64,000 nt of DNA from assembly GCA_034231615.1 (NCBI GenBank), contig CM067309.1, positions 37,847,750-37,911,749 on the forward strand, written 5' to 3'. Positions 1-13,400 of this stretch are shown here, piece by piece. Source of the stretch: Meghimatium bilineatum. Its lineage: Eukaryota; Mollusca; Gastropoda; Stylommatophora; Philomycidae. A model generated the notes under the pieces. The model worked only from the letters and a program-made list of their open reading frames with translations. It was not told the origin of the DNA and did not search any database. Position numbers and translations under genes: made by a program. Within the stretch, counting starts at the first letter, position 1. Every line of letters begins with the position of its first letter.

Positions 1-127
1 TCTTCTGTTTAGTTGTCTTGTGTTTAGTTGTCTTCTGTTTAGTTATCTTCTGTTTAGTTGTCTTCTGTTTAGTTATCTTCTGTTTAGTTGTCTTGTGTTT
101 AGTCGTCTTGTGTTTAGTTGTCTTCTG
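1..127. repeat. 15-bp minisatellite
   Basis: About eight copies of TCTTCTGTTTAGTTG with TTCTG/TTGTG variants; it begins before the window. Confidence 0.85.
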
Positions 128-219
128 ACCGCACTTATCGTCTGTTCTTACTTGATGTTTGTTCGTTATATATTTCTATACCTCATTCTAAGACCTTCAA
201 AATTTAATTAATCTAGTAG

Positions 220-618
220 TCACAGAAAGTAAAGAGAAAGGTCACTTCCTAAGCATAAAGAAAACAGTAGTAATGGTTATTCCAAACAAATTACCACACC
301 TTGCAAGATCAAAGTGAATGATATAGTATTAAAACAGGTCCACCAATTCAAATATCTAGGTACAATGATTACAGCAGATGGAAGAAGTTCAACAGAAATA
401 AGATGCAGAATAGGACAGGCAAAAACTACATTCAGAAAAATGAAAAATATATTGTGTAATATGACCTTGTCATTAGAAGTGAGGAAGAGAGTTCTGTAGT
501 TTTATATAACCCCTATACTAACATATGGATGCATGTCTTGGACAATAAACAAACTGGAAAGTGAGAAATTAGAGGAAACAGAGATGTGGTTCTACAGAAG
601 AATCATAAGAATCCTTGG
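220..618 (+). mobile_element. LINE family A fragment (RT thumb/C-terminal part)
   Basis: A decayed non-LTR retrotransposon. It encodes HQFKYLGTMITADGRSSTEI, RIGQAKTTFRKMKNIL, then after a stop [16 protein letters not shown] and WFYRRIIRI. The YLG and TYGC-W motifs are typical of the end of LINE reverse transcriptases. It is the same family as 29063-29475, 29595-29800, 26125-26455 and 33731-34182. Confidence 0.75.
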
Positions 619-695
619 CAACTGACCGGCAGGCATGGAGAACTATGACATCAGCCCTATGTACCAAACTTTGCAAAAGAGGAACTGACTGACTG
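619..695 (+). mobile_element. LINE family B 3'-terminal fragment
   Basis: Encodes [19 protein letters not shown], the end of the LINE family whose complete-ended copy lies at 18385-19690. It abuts the family A fragment, so this is a chimaeric or nested junction. Confidence 0.6.
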
Positions 696-954
696 ATATA
701 TATCTATATAAATTAAACAGGCACAAGACCGGGTGACCGTTTCTGCGGATGTCTTCATGTCATTACCCACAGAACACTTACTGCTGGCCTTGATCATCGT
801 GGTGCCTAATATTCCGGTCACTACTTTAAGATCTAGTACCACAGATGAAGTCATTGAAAACAGCTCCATAGTGCTGGTGGTACCCTAAGCCATTTGGTCT
901 TAATACCCATCATTGATTTATTTAGATACGGAGGGGGGGGGGGCTTGGTTGTGT

Positions 955-1135
955 TATTCTTCTTCTTTCGTTCGCTCCATTGTAATCAGCACGGTTATTC
1001 GTGTGATCTCCGCCGGGAGCGTAGTTACGTTGTGCCACCGTTATGCGCCTTGTAGGCCCAGCACATTCGATTTCGACATTTGTTGTGTTATCTTTCATGT
1101 TGTTTTCAGGCAGAAAAGTTTCGGCGTCGGGTAAC
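955..1135 (+). repeat. Interspersed repeat, unclassified
   Basis: A stretch with CACCGTTATGCGCCTT is shared with 33405-33590 over about 150 bp at moderate similarity. No coding potential was recognised. Confidence 0.5.
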
Positions 1136-1139
1136 AAAC

Positions 1140-2050
1140 TTACACAGAAAATGGGTGGCTGGGGTAACACAGGAAAATATCAAAATGAACAAAAATAGGT
1201 ATAAGTGTTACCAAAATAATTCGATAAAACAACATAACAACGAGACACAGACGGCGTTTCGACTAAATACAATCATAGGACACACAAAATAACACAGTAA
1301 ACAAATCTTACATAGAGACACAAATAGTGGTGGTAGGAAAAAAAGGTGAGAAGGACAAAAGCGAATTGACGACGGAGGAAGCAAAGATAGGGCAGGGTGA
1401 CAGGGGAAAAGAGGATGTGAGGGGAAGATAGAGGTGTTAAGTAAGGAAGGGAAAATGTCCACACACAAAATGTGGAAATAGATAAGGAAAATAATTCAAG
1501 TGAAATAAAATAAATTCAAAAAACTTATCTCGATAGTAGTCAGTGGTGAAAAAGGAATATGAATCAGATATGCCATGTTAAAAAGCATACAGGAGTCAGT
1601 TCCCACCCGTTGAAGGACGCGAAGGCAAGAAAGACATCAGCGGACAATTAAAGGCAATAAAATCGGACAAAGGCCGAATTAGCAAGGACATGTAGTTAAG
1701 AGAACGCGCGGCAAACAAGAAACTAAGAATAAGACAGGGGCGTAGAAGCCAAAGAAAAGGGGGGCCGTTATCTGTATCCATGACTCGAACCAAATGGCCT
1801 ATAAAAACATAAAAAGAGATGAGGGGGCTGCGAAAAGAAAGGAGAATAAAAAGGGGTAAATAAAAAAGAAGAAAAGTGATAGTAGCAGATCGACGTGAAC
1901 CCCAAACTAAAACTGAGATACATCACACACACGGAAGGAATGTGGAAGTGGGAAGGGGCCAAGGGACTGGGCCAGATTTCTGAATGGAATTGTTGGCTTA
2001 TGTAGGTGAAATATGTTGATAGAAAAATACATATTTTGTTGATCTAAAAG
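1140..2050. other. No gene seen; purine-rich plus strand
   Basis: From about 1330 to 1960 the plus strand is strongly A/G-rich without a clear period. No domain was recognised on either strand. Confidence 0.5.
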
Positions 2051-2289
2051 AATGAATGTGGCAAATACAACATTTTAAACTGTTTATTTCAACAACTGAA
2101 ATACAGCAAAAATTGCCGTTAGTAACAAAACAGAAGTTGGTTTTAGGATATCGTCGCTGGCCCCATTACGCTTCACAGTTGGTTTACGGTACGGGTTCAT
2201 TATCATATCGGCCTGAACTTTACACGATGCCAATCTGCCCAACAGACGCGTTTTTCCTCGGTAAAGCAAGAAATTCTGTGAACAAATGA

Positions 2290-2500
2290 GAGTTTAAGAT
2301 AGTTTGTGACTAATGAGAACTTAAAGTCTGAGAAAATATGAGAGCTTGATAGTATGTGAACGAATAAGATTTTAATATAGTTTTTGAATCTGTGAGAGCT
2401 CTGTTTGTGAATATATGAAAACGTAAGACATTATGTGAACACATGAGAGTTTAAGAAAGTATGTGATTATTTAAGAGCTTAAGATCGATTTTTGTGAACA
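2290..2500 (+). repeat. Degenerate tandem repeat, about 30-40 bp
   Basis: Recurring TGAGAGTTTAAGATAGT and TATGTGAAC blocks with variable spacing. Confidence 0.5.
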
Positions 2501-2639
2501 AACGAGAGTTTATTCTCTCCATCCATCCGGCCGTCCGTCCTTTTATCTGTCTGTCTGTCTGGTCTGTTCACATTCACATCTACAACAACATCCTCATCAA
2601 CATCCACATTCAACTCCACATCCACATTCAACTCCAACT

Positions 2640-3300
<661 letters not shown>

Positions 3301-3309
3301 CTTTTCCCT

Positions 3310-3690
3310 CGAATTTGCAGTTTGGCCTTGTATGATTGAATGACGATCGGGTTTCGGGCTGTGAGGTACGTTTGGTCGCTTCAAATGTAGTAATATTGTT
3401 ACGCTAGAGAAGGCTGGTAACTCATTCAATCCACCTTTTTCTTAGTTTTCATCTTCATATTGGCATTTCCATTCTCATGGTGTATGCTCTTGCTTCTGGA
3501 TAATAAGGGTCCATTCTCACTAAGTAGCCGAACTATTTCATTCTGGTCCCCCCCCCCAATATATTTCATTATGGACGTTGTTCCAAGAGTTCTTTTCTTA
3601 TAATCTTATTCTTCACGTGATACCTTCTTGTTTTGTTTGTTTATTTTCCTGCAACGTTTGTACAAATACACAGTCGCATTAAATCATATT
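3310..3690 (-). mobile_element. LINE family I fragment (C-terminal)
   Basis: The minus strand encodes a decayed version of the protein in 53095-53465: GTTSIMKYIGGGTRMK and FGYLVRMDPYYPEARAY. WFGHLMRM is the conserved form in the other copy. It is preceded on the plus strand by a microsatellite, as is the other copy. Confidence 0.55.
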
Positions 3691-3694
3691 TCAG

Positions 3695-4281
3695 AACAGT
3701 ACTTTGATGGGTTTTTCCATGCTATTCTACCGATATGAATGTGCAAGGTGTGTTTATTGAATGACCAGATGGGATCATGTGGGTTGTATGAAGGATTTTG
3801 ATTGGTGGGAAGTGTCGCGAAGTTGGAAGTTCGACCGTTGCAGAAGACTATCGCAGAAGTGGAGTTTCACTGGAAATCACTGGACAACCGAGGAAGGACT
3901 GTTTCGGACATCCGGTTCGAAGACAGCCTTCAATTTAGAGAATTCTTGACTTTCGGTCGAAAATAGGAATCCATCTGGACACTGTTCAGACGTCGAGACT
4001 CATGAATCGCTACCTATACCTTTAGGCGTGGCTTCATGTATGAATGAATATACACGCATGACACGAGGTAACTATATGGTTGACAACTTTTAAGTTAACC
4101 ACAGGAGTTAAACTGGTCTTTAGATTTCTGCTCTATCCTTCCCACTTACTGAGCGTTAAATGGTCTTGCAGATAAAGAAATAAAATGAGCAGACAAAGAA
4201 TAAACTGAAAGGATGAAGATTAATACGAAGAGGCAGGAAGAGAAATGAAAGAAAGTGCATAAAAGAAACCACGAATAAATC
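3695..4281. other. Intergenic or 3' flank of gene A, nothing recognised
   Basis: Contains short open stretches without recognisable domains. If exon 10 is terminal, the 3' UTR and polyA signal of gene A should lie here, but no unambiguous site was chosen. Confidence 0.4.
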
Positions 4282-4486
4282 TCAAACCTGGCCATACTCC
4301 CAGATGTTTCCCTGTAAGCATGGTTCCGACGTGAAGTACTTGACTATCGACTCCGTACACTCGTCGTAGCAGGGATTGAATGCTTTGCAATTCTTGAGAA
4401 CTTCTTGAAAAAACTCCGTTTCTTCGATTTTCAAATAAAATTCTCTCACATTTTTACAATTTCCAAAAGTTTCAGGGTTGCATGTG
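4282..4486 (-). CDS. Gene A exon 10: C-terminal end
   Basis: Acceptor ATTATCAG at 4487; entry in phase 2 completes a Ser codon with exon 9. It encodes [32 protein letters not shown] and [14 protein letters not shown], then TGA. Cys spacing and position fit the tail of DBH/MOXD proteins. The bases around 4288 (CAG|GTTTGAG) could instead be a splice donor, in which case the protein would continue below coordinate 4282. No later exon was recognised, so a terminal exon is preferred. Confidence 0.75.
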
Positions 4487-7400
4487 CTGATAATGGACAT
4501 GATAAACATTTATTGCAGACAAAAAATGTTCAAAAATTAAGAAAAACTGGAAAACGTAAAAATGCTTTTTTTATATTCATAACTTTAAAAAAACACTATA
4601 TATTTCAATATAGAACAAAAAATGAAAATCTTGAAAAATATAAAAACTTAAATATATAAACAGATATTAGAAAACATTAAAACTGGAATAATTTAAACTA
4701 GAAAACATAATAACATTAAAAACTTAAATATAAAAACAGATATTAGAAAACATATATTATGTTTCAAAACTGTAATAATTTAATCGGGAAAACCTGAAAA
4801 CATTAAAAACTTAAATACAGAAACAGTCTCAAAAAAATACGAAATTATAATTAAGATAATGGATAATTTCAGGACCCTGGAACACTTATTGACTGGTGAC
4901 AACGAATAAACTAACAATGTCTAGGAAATGTAATCTATATAAATGAACGATAAATGAGGATGTTAAACGCGAGGATGATGGTTGTGATGTCGATGTTTGT
5001 GATAATTATTATGCTGATGATGATGATGATGACTGTGGTGGTGATGTTGGTGATTACAATGGTGATTATGGTGGTTGTAATGGTGGTGATGATTGTGATA
5101 AAGGTGGTATTGGTGATGGCAGAGATATGGCGTTCAAGCTGTAAGCTTGATTCTCTTGATTCTTGATTAGAAACTGGCCTCACAGCACGTGGGGCATTCC
5201 TATAAGTTGTCCGCCCTCTGTTCCAGCAGCCATCCGACTCGATGGTGTTTCGAGTCTAATGCCACTGAAACAGACATCGACATCAGGGCACAACTCTGGC
5301 CCTTGCGATATTAAACTGTGATACAATTCAGTCAGTTCTTCACTCTACATCCTCTTTCGGGTCGAATGAAAGATGATTCACTGAACAGAACGACATCTTC
5401 GTGACATGAGTCCGATTAGTCGTTGGATAATGTTTTTGTGGGCTGACTTTCCATTCTCCCTCAGTGCAATAGACAACTGTCGGAGATGTGCTGAAGCCAC
5501 GTTTCGCTATGTGGAGCCGTCAGTCGAGTTGATACCATAAGTGATCTATAGTGTTCATGTCTGATGTCAAGGCTAGCCACGGAATGGTCCCGACGTTGTT
5601 GTCAGAGAGGAACTGGATGGTGAGTTGTGCCGCATGAAATCGAGCGTTATTCTGCAAAAAAATCGACCCTTGTGCAGCCAAAATTGGAAGTACGTGAGGA
5701 CGAACAATATCAGCGACATATCGTTCGGCTCTCTGGCGTCCTTCATTTTTGCACCAATCACTTCTTCCCATGAAGTTGCTAGCCCCCCCCCCCACCCCTC
5801 ACTACAATGCTCCACCACCATGTGGAGAATCCTCATCAACGCTTTTCTTGGCGCTGTGCTCACCGACTCTTTGCTGTCTACCGTGTCACTGAAACACTAA
5901 ACATAGTTTATCATTAAATCAAATCCGTCTCCAGCTATTCCCAACTGTCCATTGAAGATGCTGATCCTTCTAGCGATGCCGGTCTGTAAGAACATGACCC
6001 ATGTAAGGTCTTACAGCCCAAAGAGCAGCGTCGTGTAGTAGGTTCTGAAATTCGATGAGCTGATGACACTAACATCATCAGGTGATGAAGCGGTCTTTGG
6101 CAGGAGTCGTGACTCTGGGTTTTCCACTGCGCGGCCGGTATGAAACTGAACCAGTTTTATTGAAATCGCCTCCAAATGAGACTAATAGAGCTTCTAACCA
6201 CATTAATTGTCTGGCCACTACACTTTGTGATTGTCCAGTCTGTTAGCGTACAATAATGATGTATCGTCGTTCTGTAGTGAGATGCCCCATTCTTGCGTAT
6301 TGAATTTCCAACTGAATTTATTAGAGAGCAGCAAATCTTTTACATTTAATAATATGGTCATAGAGTCTTGTATTCAGCAAGTTTCACAGGATTCTCATTA
6401 AGCTGTCACGAGTTATTGCTAAAAATGTTGATTTGACCTACACCTCTTTCGTGACCTCACTAATCACGAGGTGAGTACAATTCAGGTAATCGCGAGAAGT
6501 TAAGGATCAAGTGGACACAGTCGATAGGGTGAATGATGTCAAATCAGCGAATATCTTTTATAAAAGAAACTTTTTAAAATTTGCGTTTCTTTTTTTTGAA
6601 CAGTATACACTTGTTTGAGAGAAAAACTATTGAAACTTGTTATCTGTCTTACTTGGCGCGTGGTCCTGTATATGCTTACCTGACTCCCGCAATGTTTGAA
6701 CAGTCACCCACTGACACGTTCTGTTTTGTCTTATTTGTGGTCATGTATATGCTTACCTGACTCCCGCAATTTCGGAACAGTCATACACTGACACGTTCTG
6801 TTTTGGGTAGTACGTCAAGAAACCGTAACACATCTCGTCCGATGTCGCATCGCCATAGAAAGTAGTCCGGTTTCTATTCATAGTATTATACACGCAGGTT
6901 GTGTGAAACTCATCTCCAGGGAGTGCTAAGAAGGGTTCGGGGCTGATAAATAACAGACGTTTAGGCAGGTCGTGACATTGTTCAAGTTTCATTCTCAACA
7001 GTTTGAAAATCTTAAACTCATCAATACATTTCCTATCAGTATTATCTAATCTTCTTCTTCCTCGTTCTCTAGTTGAAGTCACACACTGGTAGATATGGAT
7101 TTCATCAATGAAATGTACTTAAATGTGATTACCAGCTCCGAAGTAGGGCTGTAGAGCTTATTCGTCAGATATGTTTCAGATGGCCATAGTTTTCTTCTTC
7201 TGCTGTGGTACAGTGTTCAGTTCTGCAAAATATGTTCTGTGTTTCATGAAAATTTTTGTCCGATTTTACTACGGGGTATATCAGCTTTACATCCAACACA
7301 AATTTAGGAATCAAATGGATAAATAAAACAACATCAGAAGACCTGGATTTTGCCGATGATCTTGCACTATTGAGTGAAAACCATCAAGATGCACAAACAA

Positions 7401-10400
7401 AAACTGATAGATTAAAACTCATTGCAGGACAAATAGGTCTCCAAATCAATTCAGCAAAAACAAAAATTTTGGACTTCACCAATTCACCTAATAAATTACT
7501 TTAAATGGACAACAACTTGAAAAAATACACAAATTCTCCTATCTAGGAAGCAAATTAACACTCGACGGTGATGTCATGACAGAAATTACAACTCGCATTG
7601 TCCTAGCATCAAGCGCATTTAACAGACTGTCTAATATCTGGAGGTCAAAGTCAATCAGCACACGCACGAAAATGCGCTTATTTAATTCCTGCGTTATTCC
7701 GGTGCTATAATATGGATGTGAGACATGGAAAAGCTCTTTATCTTCAGAAAAGAAATTATTGAATTTCGAGAACAAATGTCTTCGTAGGATAACTAGCAAC
7801 CATTAGAGTGAATTGAAATCGAATGATAAAATAAGAGAAGAGACACATCAAAATTTCATCACAGATGTTATCAGAAAACGTCGTTGGTCCTACATCGGGC
7901 ATGTCCTACGCGCAGACACCAACAGAATACACCACCAATCTCTTGAATGGGTACCTACAGGCAAAAGATCAAGGGGTAGACCAAAAGAAACACTCAGAAG
8001 AACAATACTTAGAGAAAGTAAAACAACCAATATTCGTACTATTCAAGAACTGCACAGAATATCTTTGAACAGACATAATTGGAGAGATCTGACCTCTGCC
8101 CTATGCGCTAACTTCAGCGCAAAAGGAAAATGAATGAATGAATATCAGCGTTGCCATATTGGGAATTTCATGGTCGAAATGTTACAAATTTGACCATTTG
8201 TAAATGTAAAATGTAACTTCAAAGTATGTCTTTTGCCATTTATAAAATATTCTTTTTACAGTTTCAAAATAAAAATTTACGTGTTTCATCATCAATCAGA
8301 ACACGTATTGTCAGAGTTGTGTGCGTTTGTCGTTTTTTTTCTTTTGTTTTTTTCGAATAAACTCCCCCCCCCCCCATAATCCACATTTTGTGCAGTATAT
8401 CAATAAGATTATAATTGATTGGGGGGCACAATCACAAATTAGTTATTACTATCATTCAGAATAAATGACAAACTAGTGTTACCTTGCAGACACAATCATG
8501 AATTATTTCAATCGTGCAGACTTCATCACAAATTAGTGATTGTAATATTTACAGATACAATAATTAATTATTGTTATCTTTCAGAATTAATTATGAACTA
8601 TTTAATGCTATTTTGTAGATATAAAAATTCCAACAAACAAGATACTCAACAAAATCACAGAAGAATAGGTGTTAAACATAAAATACATGATAAGAAACTA
8701 CAACAAGTAGAACACTATCAATATCTTGGACACATAGTCACAAATGATGGCAGATGTGAAACAGAAGTTAAAAAGAGAGTAGGAATGGCTAAAAGTACCG
8801 TCAAGGACCTGAGGAAAATAGTAACATCTAAACAAATTACAAACAAGTTAAACATTAGAAATATAAAATGCTATATTTATTCTATATTAATGTTGTGCTC
8901 AGAAATATGGACAACAAACAAACAATAAGAAGACAGAATTGATGCCTTTGAGATGTTGAAATATAGAAATATATTTATAGAAATATAGAAATATAGAAAA
9001 GTATTTCCTGCCATAATTTCTTAGTGGCTGTTATCTTGTCCACATAATCATAAATTAGTGGTTATTTTCTTGTCGAAACAATCATTAATCGGAACAATCA
9101 TTAATCGAAACAATCATTAATCGAAACAATCGAATGAATGATTGCTTTCTTGCCGATACTTACAATAGATAAATCTCCGGGCTGTCATAACTGTAAAATT
9201 TATCATTTGTTAGAAATTTCCTGAATGTTCCATTTCTGATAATCTCAATGCTCATTTCTATTCCTGCGAAAGACATAATCTTAGTTATTTTGTAGACATA
9301 ATCATGAATTATTCATGAATTAATCATGAATTAATCATGAATTAGTGGTTGTTATAATGTCAGAACCATAATGTCTTAGAACTACTAGGAGAAATAAAGA
9401 TGAAGTAAATATAATATTGTGGACACATTAAAAGATATGACACCCTGTTGACGACATTACTTGAGAGTAAAGTCAAAGGGAAGCGAGCAAGAGGTAGGCA
9501 GAGATACAAGTGGGAGAGTAACATTACACGATGGACAGGTTACAGGCTAGTAGAGTGCGCAAACAAGACAAGAGACAGGGGATGTTGGAGATCCGTTGCA
9601 GCCAATCTTCGTTGCGGAGACGGCACTAGATGATGATAATGATAATGTCAGAATCATGCATTAGTGATTGTTATTTTGTCGACACAATCATGCATCAATC
9701 ATGCATCAGTGATTGTTATCTTGTCGACACAATCATGCATTAGTGATTGTTATCTTGTCGACACAATCATGCATTAGTGATTGTTATCTTGTCGACACAA
9801 TCATGCATTAGTGATTGTTATCTTGTCGACACAATCATACATCATAGAATGTTATCTTGTCGACACAATCATAAGAACAGACTGTGCCAGACAATATATA
9901 TATATACATACATATACACACCCATATATATATATATTTTTATATATAAGAGTGAAGGTAACCGATAAGGATTTAATAGTGCATGTTGTATACCCTTATG
10001 CATCTACTCTACACTTGATGATGTTGATGTTGATGACGTAAACACGTCGCGAGCTAGGTTCTAACAGGTGATCCGTTGAGTGAACAAAGCGAACGGCTTA
10101 ACCACTACCTCAGGGAGATTCACAAGATGATCATGATGATAATGGTAATGATGATAATGGTAATGATGATATAATGGTAATGATGATGATGGTAATGATG
10201 ATGATCGTGATGATGAAAAAACTTCGAGAGAAAGAAAGTGAGAGAGAGAGAGAGAGAGAGAGAGAGGGTGAGTTTTCCACTCATACAACATTCTGACTTT
10301 GCCATGATTTTCTCGAGATTTTGATTGCAGATGACACCGCTGATTCATGAACTTCCTGTTACAAGCCAAGAAGTTCAGGCATGCGTTTTTAGCACACCTC

Positions 10401-13400
10401 ATCACAGTGGAGATTGTGGATGAGGTAGTCAATTCGCAAAAAGAAGCTCTTTAGTCGCCTCCTGCGACATGCATTACAAATGGCAGCAACTCTCATGCTC
10501 CAGCAACTTACAAGAAGTCAAATGCCTATTATTGTTTATCTAAAAAAATACACCAAAATGATATATAAAAAATACCAAAAGAAAAGAAGATAACCCTATC
10601 AGGATCGTACATTGTCCATCTTATTTGCCGTATCACTGATTGTCCACAGTAGTACGCCGCTTGCACGAAGTACCGCTCAATGCACGTAGCTCCGTAGATT
10701 CAAGCGATAATCTCTAGTGATTTGCACAAAAAATTTCCTTTGTAACCAAATCGTCACTATCAGGCATTGAACCCTCCTACCTATTGAGCACAAGGCAAAT
10801 GTCTTAACCATTACTCCATGAAGATATACCATCTTAATAATAAGTCCCCCCCCTTTTTTCCCCCCACCCTGAATAATAAGGCATTTAATCATCATCATCA
10901 CGTGACATATTCTTTCCAGAACGTAGATGAATTCTTATAAATCTATTGAATTCTCCTCGGGCTCGAGCAAGTTGTCCGGCCTCCTTTAGGGAAATGTGCA
11001 GGCGTTCATGTATGCCTTCTGTCCACAGGCGTCTTGGTCGACCCCTGTTACCTTCTATGATTCCCTCCAATATAACTCTCTCCATACCGTCATGTCTCTT
11101 AACGTGGCCGAAAACACCCAGCTTTTTCTTTAATATGGTGTTCAGAAGCTAGCACTCTTAGACTCTGACTGCGCTTAGCACCACCTGGCGTGTGTTCCTT
11201 GCTATCTATGGTATTTTCAGAACTTCCATGTAACACTTTAATTCAAATGATGTTATTCTTTTGGACAATGTTTTATTTAGTGTCCATGCTTCGCATCCAT
11301 ATGTCGCCCTTGGAAACACACATGTTTGTAAAAAAGCGCAGTTTGGTTCTCATGTTAGTACCCTGCCATAATTTCTTTAGCTGTTTTAATTTTGTTAGCG
11401 CCATTACTGTTCTTCTTTTAATATCAAATGAGCAGTTAATCACATTGAATATATTAGTTCCTAAATAATCAAAATGTGTCAATTCTTCTAAGTTGCAGTT
11501 CTCTTTATTAATTTTGTGTCTTGATTTCGTTTTGTGATTGCCATAATTTTTGTCTGTTTCATGTTTAAAAATAAGTTTTGTTGTTCGCTGAATTCCTTGG
11601 TTGAATTAATTAAATCAAGTAGGTCCTGTACATTTGATGTTAATAAAACTGTACAGATATATCAAAATACAGCAGCATTTATTAAGAAAACAGTACTTGC
11701 TGTGTAGACATGTCAAACTGCGAACGAGAAGAAGAAGAAGAAGAAGAAAACTGCAGTCCTCTTATATTTATGGACCTGAATTCAGGCTTCATTATTTCTT
11801 GCTTCACGTTTCTCATTATATTTTCCGCATAGATGTTAAACAAGTATGGAGACAAGGTGCATCCTTGTCTTACTCCTTTTTTGTACATTAAACAACTCTG
11901 ACATTGCAACAACCACTTTACCACTGCTTCTTGGTTTCTGTACAGCTCTGCCTTTAGTTTTGTATAAGGTATTTACTAAAAATAAAAGACACAATAAAGG
12001 CCAAATAAAATATTTTGGCTGCATAAAAAGACACGATATCGTCTTTTTTTTGGAGAAAATAACTTCAGGGATGCCAAAGCATGAGGCAAAAATCGTAGCA
12101 AATGAGAAATACTACGAAATAGACATATTACATTTTGTCAGCGTGCATCACCGAGACAAAGGATAGAAAATGTTGAAGAACCACAAAATCAAGATTGGTT
12201 ACGGAGACGGTGCATATGGCGCCGTAACTATAGTAATATTTACTCACCAGCATAGTGCATGTGATTCCAGGCAGACGTAATCTTAATTGGACCACGAAAA
12301 TATTGTTGTGTACAGATTGCGGTACATTTTCCATGAACTATGACCTGTTGGCTTTTCGGTGGTAGGCGAAAAATAGCATATCCAATAGAGAGAACTCCTA
12401 CGTCAAACTTTCTTCTGAAATAACGTGATGTAAAAACATGTCAATAGTGAACTACATGTAGTCATGTGGGGGATAGAGAACAATTGGGAGAATGTCTTCA
12501 GTTCTGGTCAGTCTGTAGACTAGTTCTGAAGTTGTTTGATCATGTCACAGTACTGTCACATCATCTAATGAGATTAGTTTGTAGACTAGTTCTGAAATTG
12601 TACGACAATGTCACTTCACTGCCATATATTCTAATGAGGTCAGTCTGTCTGAAGACTGGTTCTGAAATTGTACAACCATGTCACCTTACTGTCAAATTAT
12701 CAGAGATAAATCTGTCTGTAGACAAGTTCTGAAGTTCTCGGACCATGTCACCTCGCTGTCACATAATCTAATAAAATCTGTCTGTCTGAAACTTTTCATA
12801 AATTTTCTGACCACCTTATTTCACTTCCATATGTTCTCATGACGTCATGTTCCTCTGCACAATAGTTGGAAGAAAAAGTTCCAGTATGTGAAAATGTATA
12901 ATCATTTATTTCTTCTGGATATTTTATACTTGATTAATCAAGCTGGATATATCCAGCTTTAATTTGGTACCCATTTCTTGAATGAGATTCGAACCGGCAG
13001 ACACTTGTAGCAGAAACAATCCAAAATCTAATGGAAGCTATCTCCCTCTTCTGTATTATCCAACTGGCTTTAGTTAACATGGTGCTCCGCAGAAAGGAAT
13101 GCGTTATATCGTTTGCCATTTCACTGCAAAATCTTCGTCGGTTATCTCGACACATCAGTATAGCATTATAGGTCACATTGACCTTCCACACAATGGCCCG
13201 CTAAACCAGAGCCCAACCCTCCTTGTTCACTTCTTAAATTCTCCAGACGTGTTTACTACTCCTTATATCCCCTAACTGGTCATGACAACATAACGATGGA
13301 CAGGGCATTCAACCATATTTCTGAAAACACCAGGGTTCTGAAAACATCGCAATAACAAATGCGATACAGCGAACTGTAATGTAATCCCTAATCCCTCCTC

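Noticed and set aside
4935..5183. Met/Val- and Ile/Thr-rich small proteins
   Set aside because: Imperfect GAT/GGT microsatellite inside intron 9 of gene A.
6943..7082. Upstream extension of exon 9 to a Met at 7082
   Set aside because: The extension does not resemble the family, and the AG at 6943-6944 with phase 2 fits exon 8 exactly.
10735..10830. Genuine tRNA genes here and at 48300, 13434, 12960 and 21040
   Set aside because: A- and B-box-like matches exist but no complete cloverleaf could be drawn; they fit tRNA-derived SINE heads.
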